Numbered from the stretch's first letter, positions 6,309 to 14,351 are shown. The stretch is 17,364 nucleotides of DNA from Mycobacterium sp. (GCA_025965815.1 JAOPWF010000053.1:1-17364); one strand, 5' to 3'. Notes: generated by a model not told the origin, from the letters alone. A program made the numbers and translations.

Positions 6309-7295
6309 ATGAGGTTTAGTCGGCTCGCGGCTGTCGCCGGGGCGGGTGTGCTCGCAGTGGGGATCGCGTCGTGTTCCAGCACCGGGGGCAAGCCCCAGGA
6401 AACGAACGGCGGCATGGGTGGCGGAACGGCGGATACGCCACGCGTCACCATCGCGATGATCACGCACGAGGTGCCGGGCGACTCGTTCTGGGATCTGATC
6501 CGCAAGGGCGCGGAAACCGCTGCCAAGAAGGACAACGTCGAACTTCGGTATTCCAACGACCCGGAAGCCCCGAACCAGGCCAACCTGGTTCAGACCGCCA
6601 TTGACAGCGGGGTCAAGGGCATCGCGGTGACATTGGCCAAGCCCGACGCGATGCGTACCGCGGTGCTGGCCGCCGAAGCCAAGGGCATCCCGGTCGTCGC
6701 GTTCAACTCCGGGCTCGAGGACTGGAAGGCCATGGGGGTCAAGGAGTACTTCGGCCAGGACGAGTTCATCGCCGGCCAGGCCGCTGGTGACCGGCTGATG
6801 AAGGACGGCGCGAAGAAGACCCTGTGCGTGATCCAGGAGCAGGGCCACGTCGGACTCGAATCCCGCTGCGCCGGTGTGAAGGACCGCTTCGCCGCGACTG
6901 AGAATCTCAACGTCAACGGCAAGGACATGCCGTCGGTCGAATCGACGATCACCGCCAAGCTACAGCAGGATCCCGGCATTGATTCCGTCCTGACGCTCGG
7001 CGCGCCGTTCGCGCTGACCGCGGTGCAGTCGGTGAAGAACGCCAACAGCCCGGCCAAGGTCGCGACGTTCGACACCAACGCGGCGCTCGTCAAGGCGATC
7101 AAGTCGGGCGACGTCCAGTGGGCCGTCGACCAGCAGCCGTTCCTGCAGGGCTACCTGGCCGTCGACTCGCTGTGGCTGTACCTGAACAACGGCAACGTCA
7201 TCGGCGGCGGGCAGCCGACGCTGACCGGTCCCTCATTCATCGACAAGTCGAACATCGACGCCGTCGCTTCGTACGCCGAAAAGGGAACCCGCTGA
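6309..7295 (+). CDS. Sugar/polyol ABC transporter substrate-binding lipoprotein
   Basis: A 328-residue precursor of the periplasmic-binding-protein type 1 family used by CUT2 importers (ribose, xylose and inositol type). A lipoprotein signal peptide, RFSRLAAVAGAGVLAVGIAS, ends at lipobox Ile-Ala-Ser-Cys22, so the mature protein would be anchored outside the membrane. The mature part has the expected start ITHEVPGDSFWDLIRKGAE, then DSGVKGIAVTLAKPDAM, FNSGLEDWKAMG and the late VDQQPFLQGYLAVDSLWLYL. ATG 6309 is chosen because AAGGAG (6298-6303) lies 5 nt upstream; the in-frame GTG at 6276 would put non-signal residues first. The stop overlaps the permease ATG by one base (TGATG, 7293-7297), so coupling is strong. 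The ligand cannot be read from sequence; catabolic neighbours suggest a cyclitol, polyol or pentose. Confidence 0.9.
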   Translation: MRFSRLAAVAGAGVLAVGIASCSSTGGKPQETNGGMGGGTADTPRVTIAMITHEVPGDSFWDLIRKGAETAAKKDNVELRYSNDPEAPNQANLVQTAIDSGVKGIAVTLAKPDAMRTAVLAAEAKGIPVVAFNSGLEDWKAMGVKEYFGQDEFIAGQAAGDRLMKDGAKKTLCVIQEQGHVGLESRCAGVKDRFAATENLNVNGKDMPSVESTITAKLQQDPGIDSVLTLGAPFALTAVQSVKNANSPAKVATFDTNAALVKAIKSGDVQWAVDQQPFLQGYLAVDSLWLYLNNGNVIGGGQPTLTGPSFIDKSNIDAVASYAEKGTR

Positions 7296-8350
7296 TGAGT
7301 ACTCAAACAGACGTAGAGATTTCGCATAAAGTCGTCCGCGACGAGCGGGTCAAGGAGCAGAACAAGCTCCAGCGCCTGCTGATCCGTCCAGAGATGGGGT
7401 CACTGGTCGGTGCGATCGCGATCTTCATCTTCTTCGCGATCGTCGCCCCGCCGTTCCGCACACCTGAGGCGTTGGCCACTGTGCTGTACGCCAGTTCGGC
7501 GATCGGCATCATGGCCTGCGCGGTCGCGCTGCTGATGATCGGCGGTGAATTCGACCTGTCCGCCGGCGTCGCGGTGACCACCAGTTCCCTGGCCGCCGCG
7601 TTGATCTCCTACAACCTGCACCTCAATCTGTGGGCGGGGGCGGCGCTCGCGCTGGTGCTGGCCCTGGCGATCGGGTTCTTCAACGGTTACCTCGTGATGA
7701 AGACGAAGATCCCGAGCTTCCTGATCACGTTGAGCTCGTTCCTGATGCTCACCGGCATCAACCTTGCTGTCACGAAACTGGTCTCAGGTACGGTCGCCAC
7801 CCCCAGCGTGTCCGACATGCAGGGCTTCGACTCCGGGCGTGCGGTGTTCGCGTCATCGTTCAGCATTGGCGGTGTGTCCATCCGGATCACGGTGCTGTGG
7901 TGGCTGCTGTTCACGGCCATCGCCACCTATGTGCTCTTCAAGACCAAGATCGGCAACTGGATCTTCGCGGTCGGCGGTGATCAGGACAGTGCCCGCGCCG
8001 TCGGTGTCCCCGTTACCGCGGTGAAGATCGGGCTGTTCATGTTCGTCGGTTTCTGCGCGTGGTTCGTCGGCATGCACCTGCTCTTTGCCTTCAACACGGT
8101 GCAGTCCGGTCAGGGCATCGGCAACGAGTTCCTGTACATCATCGCCGCCGTCATCGGTGGCTGCCTGCTCACGGGTGGCTACGGCACCGCGATCGGCGCC
8201 GCCATCGGTGCGTTCATCTTCGGCATGACGAACCAGGGCATTGTGTACGCAGGCTGGAATCCCGACTGGTTCAAGTTCTTCCTGGGCGCAATGCTGCTCT
8301 TCGCGGTGATCGCCAACAACGCATTCCGCAACTACGCAGCGAAGAGGTGA
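7295..8350 (+). CDS. Sugar/polyol ABC transporter permease (BPD_transp_2 family)
   Basis: A 351-residue integral membrane protein with about eight to ten hydrophobic segments (for example residues 36-51, 61-83, 113-134, 197-214, 244-266 and 278-312), the usual size for a CUT2 permease that works as a homodimer. GGEFDLSAGVAVTTSSLAAA (83-102) corresponds to the conserved GGxDLSxG motif of RbsC-like permeases. GGDQDSARAVGVPVTAVKI (227-245) is the cytoplasmic coupling loop that contacts the ATPase. The first 35 residues are charged and cytoplasmic. ATG 7295 overlaps the stop of the binding-protein gene by one base; AAGGG lies about a dozen bases upstream. The stop is three bases before the ATPase start, so the three genes form a single operon. 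Its substrate is that of the lipoprotein partner. Confidence 0.92.
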   Translation: MSTQTDVEISHKVVRDERVKEQNKLQRLLIRPEMGSLVGAIAIFIFFAIVAPPFRTPEALATVLYASSAIGIMACAVALLMIGGEFDLSAGVAVTTSSLAAALISYNLHLNLWAGAALALVLALAIGFFNGYLVMKTKIPSFLITLSSFLMLTGINLAVTKLVSGTVATPSVSDMQGFDSGRAVFASSFSIGGVSIRITVLWWLLFTAIATYVLFKTKIGNWIFAVGGDQDSARAVGVPVTAVKIGLFMFVGFCAWFVGMHLLFAFNTVQSGQGIGNEFLYIIAAVIGGCLLTGGYGTAIGAAIGAFIFGMTNQGIVYAGWNPDWFKFFLGAMLLFAVIANNAFRNYAAKR

Positions 8351-8353
8351 CCC

Positions 8354-9169
8354 GTGACCGCAACTGTGGATCGACCCGTGCATGACGCCCCGTCCGGGGG
8401 CAAGGTTCCCCTGGTCGAGATGAAGAATATTGGCAAGGCCTACGGCAATATCGTTGCGCTGAAGGAAATCTGCCTCCGGGTGCACGCCGGCGAGGTGACC
8501 GGGATCCTGGGCGACAACGGCGCAGGCAAGTCGACGCTCATCAAGATCATCTCCGGGCTACATCAGCAGACCGACGGTGAGCTGCTGGTCGACGGTGAGG
8601 CGATGAAGTTCGGCTCGCCCAAGGAGGCACTGGCCAAGGGCATCGCGACCGTCTATCAGAACCTGGCGGTCGTGCCACTGATGCCGGTGTGGCGCAACTT
8701 CTTCCTGGGCCAGGAGGTGCGCAAGAAGAGCTTTCCCTGGCCGTTGGACGCCAACGCGATGCGGGCCACCACGCTCGCGGAGCTGTCGAAGATGGGCATC
8801 GACCTGCCGGACGTCGACGTGCCGATCGGCTCGCTGTCCGGTGGTCAGCGCCAGTGCGTGGCGATTGCTAGGGCGGTGTTCTTCGGCGCGCGTGTGCTGA
8901 TCCTCGACGAGCCCACGGCCGCCCTTGGCGTCAAGCAGTCGGGCGTGGTGTTGAAATACATCACCGCGGCAAAGGATGCCGGCTTCGGCGTGGTGTTCAT
9001 CACGCACAACCCGCACCATGCGCACATGGTGGGTGATCACTTCGTGTTGCTCAACCGCGGCCGCCAGAAGCTGGACTGCACCTACGACGAGATCACCCTG
9101 GAGCACCTGACCCAGGAGATGGCCGGCGGCGACGAACTCGAGGCGCTGTCACACGAACTGAAGCGCTGA
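8354..9169 (+). CDS. Sugar/polyol ABC transporter ATP-binding protein, single nucleotide-binding domain
   Basis: A 271-residue ATPase with all catalytic elements: Walker A GDNGAGKST (53-61), Q-loop Gln102 in VYQNL, signature LSGGQRQ (161-167), Walker B VLILDEP (181-187) and switch His218 in FITHN. It has one nucleotide-binding domain, unlike RbsA/XylG/MglA, which fuse two; the single-domain type (as in the fructose importer FrcA) must dimerise. GTG 8354 follows the permease stop by 3 nt with GAGG 6 nt upstream. The final residues EMAGGDELEALSHELKR resemble the C-terminal tail of FrcA-like proteins. It is the last gene of the operon, and a strong hairpin follows 13 nt after its stop. Confidence 0.93.
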   Translation: MTATVDRPVHDAPSGGKVPLVEMKNIGKAYGNIVALKEICLRVHAGEVTGILGDNGAGKSTLIKIISGLHQQTDGELLVDGEAMKFGSPKEALAKGIATVYQNLAVVPLMPVWRNFFLGQEVRKKSFPWPLDANAMRATTLAELSKMGIDLPDVDVPIGSLSGGQRQCVAIARAVFFGARVLILDEPTAALGVKQSGVVLKYITAAKDAGFGVVFITHNPHHAHMVGDHFVLLNRGRQKLDCTYDEITLEHLTQEMAGGDELEALSHELKR

Positions 9170-9182
9170 CCGGTGAGCAGAG

Positions 9183-9213
9183 GGCCCCGCGGACCGAAAC
9201 GGTCCGCGGGGCC
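9183..9213. terminator. Bidirectional-looking hairpin terminator
   Basis: A perfect 14-bp stem, GGCCCCGCGGACCG (9183-9196) with CGGTCCGCGGGGCC (9200-9213), encloses an AAA loop. It starts 13 nt after the ATPase stop and lies between convergent operons. No U-tract follows, as is common for mycobacterial terminators. The perfect symmetry means it could act on both strands. Confidence 0.85.
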
Positions 9214-9266
9214 GTCGCCATTTGCCGGGCGCTGGCGTTACGCAAGGGCCTTGCCGTCAATGGCGT

Positions 9267-10244
9267 TCAGCGGGGCTGCATTCCCGCGGCCAGGTAGGCG
9301 GCGTCGACGTAGGCCATGTTGTCGACCGCGTCGGTGGCATCGATGGGCAGTGGCGCCCCGTCGAGCACGTGTGCGGCGAACGCCTCCAACTGGTAGGTGT
9401 AGGACGCACGGGTGCCGAGTCGCTCGACCCGGGTGCCGGCCGGCGTCCGGATGGTCAGCCGGTCATCCTCGTGCGGCTTGATGAAGTTGTGCGCGAACGC
9501 GTCACCCTCAGACCCGATCAGGCGCAGCGTGAAGGAGTAGGCGTCGGCCACCATGGTGTTCGCGCTGAGGCCGGTGATTTCACCCGGGAAGCGCAGTTGG
9601 ACGTCGCACCACTCGTCGAGGCCGGGAAAGCGTTGCGAGGCATGGGCGGCGCAGATGTCCGGCCGGGCGCCGATGCGGCAGCCGATCATCCGCATCGCGT
9701 GCAACCCGTAGCAGCCCAGGTCCATCAACGCGCCGCCGGCCAGGTCCACCGACCAGCGCGGGTCGTCGGCATCCGGCGCCGGCATGGCCATTCGCACCTG
9801 CACTTCGCGCAGCTCGCCGAGTACGTCACCGGCGGCCAGGTCGAGCATCCGTTGCATGACCGGGTGGAACAGATAGTGGAAGCCCTCCAGCACAGTGACG
9901 CGCGCTGAGTCGGCCGCGTCCCGGACACGCAACGCCTCAACCCTGCTGCGGGCGAAGGGCTTTTCGGTGAGCACCGGCTTTCCGGCCTCGACCGCGGCGA
10001 GGTTCCACGGCGCGTGCAGCGAGTTGGCCAACGGGTTGTAGACGGCGTCGACCTCCGGGTCGTTGATCACGTCCGCGTAGGAACCGACAACGCGTTCGAC
10101 GCCGTACTTGTCCGCGAAAAGCTGCGCCCGCTGGGGATCTCGGGCGGCGACGGCAACCAGCCGGTGACCCAGCTCGTTGGCCGGCCCGACGATGGCCAGT
10201 TCGGCGATCCGGGATGCGCCCAGCACCCCGATCCGCAGGCTCAC
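9267..10244 (-). CDS. Gfo/Idh/MocA-family oxidoreductase (dihydrodiol/xylose dehydrogenase-like)
   Basis: A 325-residue NAD(P)-dependent dehydrogenase and the last gene of the four-gene operon. The Rossmann start is RIGVLGASRIAELAIVGPA (residues 4-22), the TEKPF motif has Lys95, and the C-terminal catalytic segment is GGALMDLGCYGLHAMRM with Asp175 and Tyr179. This DxGxY form, with Tyr rather than His, marks the branch with dimeric dihydrodiol dehydrogenase, glucose-fructose oxidoreductase and D-xylose dehydrogenases rather than the IolG branch. It starts at ATG 10244, overlapping the stop of the IolE-like gene by ATGA (10241-10244). Converges on the hairpin at 9183-9213. The operon therefore contains two dehydrogenases of different active-site types, which suggests two separate oxidation or reduction steps. 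Substrate unknown. Confidence 0.9.
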   Translation of the reverse strand: MSLRIGVLGASRIAELAIVGPANELGHRLVAVAARDPQRAQLFADKYGVERVVGSYADVINDPEVDAVYNPLANSLHAPWNLAAVEAGKPVLTEKPFARSRVEALRVRDAADSARVTVLEGFHYLFHPVMQRMLDLAAGDVLGELREVQVRMAMPAPDADDPRWSVDLAGGALMDLGCYGLHAMRMIGCRIGARPDICAAHASQRFPGLDEWCDVQLRFPGEITGLSANTMVADAYSFTLRLIGSEGDAFAHNFIKPHEDDRLTIRTPAGTRVERLGTRASYTYQLEAFAAHVLDGAPLPIDATDAVDNMAYVDAAYLAAGMQPR

Positions 10245-11113
10245 GCCGGCACGCCGCCGAGCACGTCCTGCAGATAGTTGACGCTGGCGATCACGTCGCG
10301 CACCGGGCCTGCGCCGTCGGGCTCACCGGCCAGGACGGTGTCCTGTTCGAGGACGAACCAGCCGTCGAATCCGTTGTCACGCAACGCCGACACGATGCCG
10401 GCGATGTCGACGTCACCGGTACCCAGCGGCGTGTACATGCCCTGCGCCACCGCCTCGGTGTAGGTCAGTTCACTGGACTGGACGCGGGCCGCAAGTGCGG
10501 CGTCCACGTCCTTGAGGTGCGTGTGCGCGACGCGGCGCGGCACCGCCTTGGCCAACGCGAGCGGATCCGTTCCGCCGATCAGCAGGTGACCGGTGTCCAG
10601 GCACAGCTGAATTCTCGAACCTGTCAGCACCCGGTCCACGTCGGCACGGGTCTCCACCATGGTCCCGACGTGCGGGTGCAGCACTGCACGCAGGCCGCGC
10701 GCGGCTGCCGCGTCAGCCAGCCGGTCCAGGTTCGCCAGCAGGGTGGCCCACTGGTTGTCGTCGAGAACGGGCCGTGTGTCGTAGCCATCCGATCCGGAGG
10801 CGGCCGCCAACACCACCACTTCGTCGCCGGCGGCGACGAGGGCGTCCAACGGGCCGGCGATATCGATCAGCGGGTCGCCGTCGGAGTTGTGTAGCACCAC
10901 CGGCACAAAGCCGCCCACACAGCTCAACCTGTTTTCCCGCAGCACCGCTGTCAACTCGGTTGAATCGGTGGGCAGAAAGCCCTCCGGCCCCAGCTCGGTG
11001 GCCGACAGCCCGGCCCCGCGCATCTCGGCCAATACCCGCTCGGGCGCCAACTGGTAGCCCCACCCCGGTACCTCGGACACACCCCATGAGATCGGCGCTC
11101 CGGCGAGTTTCAT
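10241..11113 (-). CDS. IolE-like inosose dehydratase / sugar isomerase TIM-barrel protein
   Basis: A 290-residue protein that strongly resembles myo-inosose-2 dehydratase (IolE, 2-keto-myo-inositol to a diketo-inositol, metal dependent). It opens with APISWGVSEVPGWG (residues 6-19), followed by ATELGPEGFLPTD, both typical of IolE. Metal ligands can be placed at Glu154 (HPHVGTMVET), Asp173 (LCLDTGHL), His199 (HTHLKDV) and Glu256 (VLEQD). ATG 11113 overlaps the stop of the IolG-like gene (ATGA, 11110-11113), and its own stop overlaps the next gene by 4 nt. Following an IolG-like dehydrogenase with an IolE-like dehydratase is the order of the first two inositol-catabolic steps. No iolB, iolC or iolD is present in the window, so another keto-polyol dehydratase role is possible. 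Confidence 0.85.
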   Translation of the reverse strand: MKLAGAPISWGVSEVPGWGYQLAPERVLAEMRGAGLSATELGPEGFLPTDSTELTAVLRENRLSCVGGFVPVVLHNSDGDPLIDIAGPLDALVAAGDEVVVLAAASGSDGYDTRPVLDDNQWATLLANLDRLADAAAARGLRAVLHPHVGTMVETRADVDRVLTGSRIQLCLDTGHLLIGGTDPLALAKAVPRRVAHTHLKDVDAALAARVQSSELTYTEAVAQGMYTPLGTGDVDIAGIVSALRDNGFDGWFVLEQDTVLAGEPDGAGPVRDVIASVNYLQDVLGGVPA

Positions 11114-12117
11114 GAACTTGTTCCCTCCTCGATGCGGACCGGCGCGTGCCGGCGTAGGGACTCGGTGGCCGCTTCGGCGATGCGCGCGACTTCCACCGCA
11201 TCGGCGACCGTGCAGGCCGGCGCGGCGGTGCCATCGACCACCCGGACGAATGCGGCCAACTCGGCGCGGAACGCGTCGGCGAACCGGTCCATGAAGAACC
11301 GATGTGGGGGGCCGGCCGGAAACTCGTTGGCCGGGTCGACGTTTCGCATCGGTGCACCCTGATCCCAGCCCGCGACCACGGTGTCGTCGGCGCCGTGCAC
11401 CTCCAGCCTGCAGTCATAGCCGCGGCCGTTGTAGCGGGCGACGGAGACGACGCCGATGGTGCCCTGGTCGAAGGTGATCAGGGCGCCGGCGGTGTCGACG
11501 TCACCGATCTCGGCGAAGCGCGGGTCACCCTGAATGCTGCCGGTGGAGTACACCTCCGCGGCACGCTGGCCGGTGATCCAGCGCAGCACGTCGAAGTCGT
11601 GCACGGCGCAGTCACGGAAGATGCCGCCGGAACCCGCCAGGTATTCCATCGGTGGCGGCGCGGGATCCATGGTGGTGCTGCGCACGGTGTGCAGCCAGCC
11701 CAGCGATCCTTCGTCGACCGCCCGCTTCGCCGCGGCGAACGCGGCGTCGAAGCGCCGCTGATAGCCGACCTGCACCGGCACCCCGGAACGCACGATCGCC
11801 TCGGCAACCCGGGCGCTCTCGGCCGCTGTCGAGGCGATCGGCTTCTCGCAGAACGTGGGCAGTCCGCGCTCCACCGCGGCCAGCGTGAGAGAGGCATGCG
11901 CCGGGGTTCCGGCCGCGACGACGACCCCGTCGACGCCCGACGCCAGCAGCGCGTCCACCGATTCGGCGGGCTTGGCGCCGTATTTGGCGGCGACGGCCGC
12001 GACGAGGTCGGGGCGCTCATCGGTCACCACGAGTTCGTCGACCTCGTCGAGTCCACGCAGCGTCTCGGTGTGAAACGCGCCGATGCGGCCGAGGCCGATG
12101 ACGCCGAGGGTGGTCAC
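11110..12117 (-). CDS. Gfo/Idh/MocA-family dehydrogenase, inositol 2-dehydrogenase (IolG)-like
   Basis: A 335-residue NAD-dependent dehydrogenase with the full IolG-type catalytic set: Lys92 in FCEKPIAS, and Asp169 and His173 in GGIFRDCAVHDFDVLRW, matching Lys97/Asp172/His176 of the Bacillus enzyme. The Rossmann domain begins LGVIGLGRIGAFHTETL. The frame is open far upstream across the dioxygenase gene, so the start must be chosen: GTG 12117 directly precedes TTLGVIG, has GGAG 6 nt upstream and overlaps the dioxygenase stop by GTGA (12114-12117). Its 3' end overlaps the IolE-like gene by 4 nt. Expected role: oxidation of a ring hydroxyl of an inositol or related polyol to the ketone that the next enzyme uses. 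It keeps the catalytic Asp that the homologue at 4115-5083 has replaced with Glu. Confidence 0.9.
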   Translation of the reverse strand: MTTLGVIGLGRIGAFHTETLRGLDEVDELVVTDERPDLVAAVAAKYGAKPAESVDALLASGVDGVVVAAGTPAHASLTLAAVERGLPTFCEKPIASTAAESARVAEAIVRSGVPVQVGYQRRFDAAFAAAKRAVDEGSLGWLHTVRSTTMDPAPPPMEYLAGSGGIFRDCAVHDFDVLRWITGQRAAEVYSTGSIQGDPRFAEIGDVDTAGALITFDQGTIGVVSVARYNGRGYDCRLEVHGADDTVVAGWDQGAPMRNVDPANEFPAGPPHRFFMDRFADAFRAELAAFVRVVDGTAAPACTVADAVEVARIAEAATESLRRHAPVRIEEGTSS

Positions 12118-13271
12118 GGGGTTCTCCGATCGTCCTGGTCGCGCAGCGCGACGTCGAGTTCTTCCGGGGTGAGGTCGTCCGCCAGCGCGGCCAGCACGGT
12201 GTCCACCTGACTCGGCGGGCAGAGGCTGTCGATCGGCTGATCGCGGTCCAGATTGGTCGGGAACGCATAGCCCTCGGCCGTGGCGACGACGACGTTGCGC
12301 AGTTCGTGGGCTGGCCGGCCGCCCGCCTTCATGGCCAGAAGCGCCGGATAGACGGCCCGCACCATCGCGCCGCGGTCCATCGCCTCCATCGCGCGGCCGA
12401 ACGGCGAGGAGATCTGCAGCAGGTTGGCCATCCGCGCGATATCGGTCGAGACGTTTTCGCCCGCGCCGTGATAGAGCGCCGGGTTGAAGAACAGCGCATC
12501 TCCCTTGCGCAGCGGCACCTGCACGTGATGGGCGGCGAAGAAGTCGATGAACTCCGGTCGCCTGAAGGCCAGGTATCCGCCGAGGAACCGCTGCGAGTAC
12601 GGCAGCAGCATCGTCGGGCCGCTCTCCACCGGCATGTCGCAGTGCGCCACCGCGCCCTGCAACGTGAGCGCCGCGGACATTTGGTGCAGGTGCGCCGGGT
12701 AGTCGGCCACCCGGTCGGTCGGGACGAAGCCGAGGTGGTAGTCGCGGTGCGGGACCTGCGCCGCGCCACCGGGGTTGACCACGTTCACCTGCGAGGTGAC
12801 CTGATAACGCGGACCGAGCCAGGCCTGCGATATCAGGGCCAGGGTGTCGTTGGCGTAGTAGTCGGCGAACACGGTCGGCGAATGGCGTGCCAACTTCTCC
12901 GCGGCGTTCCACACCCTGTCGTTGGCACCCGGCTTGCCGAAGTGGTCGCCCGCTGCGGACCCGTCGGCCCGTTGCGCGGCGATCAGCGCGCGAAACGATT
13001 CGCTCGCGGCGTCGACGACGGCGGGGGTGACGGCGTCCTCGAACACCACGACGCCTGGGCCCGCACTGAGCGCGTGAATAAGTTCGGTCTGCAGTGCGCG
13101 CCGGTCGGCCGGTGCTGCCGCCGAGTAGATGAGGACGTTGCCGCGCTCGTCGGTGGCGTGCGGGTAATCGCGCAGGTCGGTGTCTCGCAGCACCTGCGCA
13201 CGGAACTCGTCGATGTCGCATTCCGACTTGCCGATCCAGGCCGGCGGTGTCGTGGTCAGAGCGGTTGGCAT
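12114..13271 (-). CDS. Phytanoyl-CoA dioxygenase (PhyH)-family Fe(II)/2-oxoglutarate-dependent oxygenase
   Basis: A 385-residue cytoplasmic oxygenase with a double-stranded beta-helix core. The iron triad is visible as His175-x-Asp177 in VPHRDYHLGF and His268 in NPALYHGAGENVS; Arg280 twelve residues later is placed to bind the 2-oxoglutarate carboxylate. The N-terminal ~70 residues precede the core and have no recognised function. The expected reaction type is hydroxylation or oxidative O-/N-demethylation with O2 and 2-oxoglutarate, giving succinate and CO2; the substrate is unknown. First gene of the four-gene operon and divergent from the LacI-type regulator at 13347; its stop overlaps the IolG-like GTG by 4 nt. 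ATG 13271 has no good ribosome site, so a leaderless or weakly initiated mRNA is possible. Placement ahead of inositol-type enzymes suggests it unmasks a modified polyol, such as an O-methyl-inositol, but this is inference. Confidence 0.87.
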   Translation of the reverse strand: MPTALTTTPPAWIGKSECDIDEFRAQVLRDTDLRDYPHATDERGNVLIYSAAAPADRRALQTELIHALSAGPGVVVFEDAVTPAVVDAASESFRALIAAQRADGSAAGDHFGKPGANDRVWNAAEKLARHSPTVFADYYANDTLALISQAWLGPRYQVTSQVNVVNPGGAAQVPHRDYHLGFVPTDRVADYPAHLHQMSAALTLQGAVAHCDMPVESGPTMLLPYSQRFLGGYLAFRRPEFIDFFAAHHVQVPLRKGDALFFNPALYHGAGENVSTDIARMANLLQISSPFGRAMEAMDRGAMVRAVYPALLAMKAGGRPAHELRNVVVATAEGYAFPTNLDRDQPIDSLCPPSQVDTVLAALADDLTPEELDVALRDQDDRRTP

Positions 13272-13346
13272 GCCCGTAGTCTTGCTCTGGCTGTTACCGC
13301 AATCAACACCAAAAAGCCATCAAAAAAACCTCAGAATGGGAGTCTG
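13272..13346. promoter_or_regulatory. Divergent control region between the dioxygenase operon and its LacI-type regulator
   Basis: This 75-bp gap is markedly A-rich on the plus strand, with A5 (13311-13315) and A7 (13322-13328) about one helical turn apart, so the DNA may be curved. It must hold promoters for both directions and probably an operator, but I find no palindrome like those of modules 1 and 2 and no convincing -35/-10 pair. GGGAG (13338-13342) serves as ribosome site for ATG 13347. Confidence 0.5.
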
Positions 13347-14351
13347 ATGGCCCACCGCTACAAGGTCCGCGAGATCGCCCAGCAGTCCGGGCTGAGCGAG
13401 GCCACCGTCGACCGCGTTCTCAACGAGCGCCCGGGTGTCCGGGAGAACACCCGCGCTGAGGTGTTACAGGCCATCGCCGACCTCGACACGCAGCGTGCGC
13501 AGCTGCGCCTCAACGGGCGCCGATACCTGATCGACGTCGTGATGCAGACCCCGCAACGGTTCTCCGACGCCTTCCGCGCCGCGGTGGAAGCCGAACTGCC
13601 CGCCTTCGCGCCGGCCATGCTGCGGGCCAGGTTCCACCTGTGGGAGAAAGGCTCCACCGCGCAGATGGTGGACACGCTGGCACGGATCCGCGGCAGCCAG
13701 GGCCTGGTGCTGAAGGCGGCCGACGAACCCTCGGTGGCCGAGGCGATCGACGCGCTCGTCGAGGCGGGCGTCCCGGTGGTGACCTATGCGACCGACGTGC
13801 CCAACAGCGCCCGGCGTACCTACGTCGGCATCGACAATCACGGCGCCGGCGTGACCGCCGCCTATCTGATGGGGCAGTGGCTGGGCTCCGCGCCGTCGGA
13901 CGTGTTGATAACCGTCAGCCGAAACGTGTTCCGCGGCGAGGGGGAGCGCGAGGTCGGCTTCCGGTCGGCGCTGCGTGGGTCCGGCCGCGACGTCGTCGAG
14001 GTCAGCGACAGCGACGGCATCGACGCGAAAAACGAGCGCCTGGTGCTGGAGGCGCTGGAGGCCAACCCGTCGGTCGAGGCGGTCTACTCCGTCGGCGGCG
14101 GCAACACCGCCACGGTCGCCGCGTTCGAACGATTAGGACGTGTCTGCCGCGTCTTTATTGCCCACGACCTGGACGCGGACAACCGGCGACTGCTGCGCGA
14201 CGGCAGGCTGTCGGCGGTTCTGCACAACGATCTGCGTGCCGACGCGCGGCTGGCGTTGCGGCTGATCCTGCAGGAGCACCGGGCGCTGCCGTACGAGCCG
14301 GCACGGTCCGCGCCGATCCAGATCATCACGCCGTACAACCTGCCCGGCTAG
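13347..14351 (+). CDS. LacI-family transcriptional regulator of the dioxygenase operon
   Basis: A 334-residue regulator with an N-terminal LacI-type HTH: VREIAQQSGLSEATVDRVLN (residues 7-26), then ENTRAEVLQAIADL. It has a periplasmic-binding-protein-like effector domain resembling sugar-binding proteins (IDVVMQTPQRFSDAFRAAVE, YVGIDNHGAGVTAAYLMGQW, VYSVGGGNTATVAAFE, FIAHDLDADNRRLL). The recognition helix SEATVDRVL differs from the SR-LVS of the other two LacI proteins here, so it should bind a different operator. The hinge is also atypical (LRLNGRR instead of an AARxLA helix). ATG 13347 has GGGAG 4 nt upstream. Divergent transcription from the dioxygenase operon across 75 bp makes that operon its likely target. 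The effector domain resembles the lipoprotein encoded at 6309-7295 in type, so both may recognise the same sugar alcohol; this is speculative. Confidence 0.9.
   Translation: MAHRYKVREIAQQSGLSEATVDRVLNERPGVRENTRAEVLQAIADLDTQRAQLRLNGRRYLIDVVMQTPQRFSDAFRAAVEAELPAFAPAMLRARFHLWEKGSTAQMVDTLARIRGSQGLVLKAADEPSVAEAIDALVEAGVPVVTYATDVPNSARRTYVGIDNHGAGVTAAYLMGQWLGSAPSDVLITVSRNVFRGEGEREVGFRSALRGSGRDVVEVSDSDGIDAKNERLVLEALEANPSVEAVYSVGGGNTATVAAFERLGRVCRVFIAHDLDADNRRLLRDGRLSAVLHNDLRADARLALRLILQEHRALPYEPARSAPIQIITPYNLPG

Noticed and set aside
11110..13221. A 703-codon open minus-strand frame covering the IolG-like gene and most of the dioxygenase gene
   Set aside because: Only its C-terminal half from GTG 12117 is a recognisable protein. 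Upstream the translation is Arg/Gly/Pro-rich and antiframe to the clear PhyH protein, so it is not a fusion.
13288..13319. TGGCT and AGCCA arms in the dioxygenase/LacI divergent region
   Set aside because: Only 5-bp arms separated by 22 nt, without a LacI-like CG-centred palindrome; too weak to call an operator.
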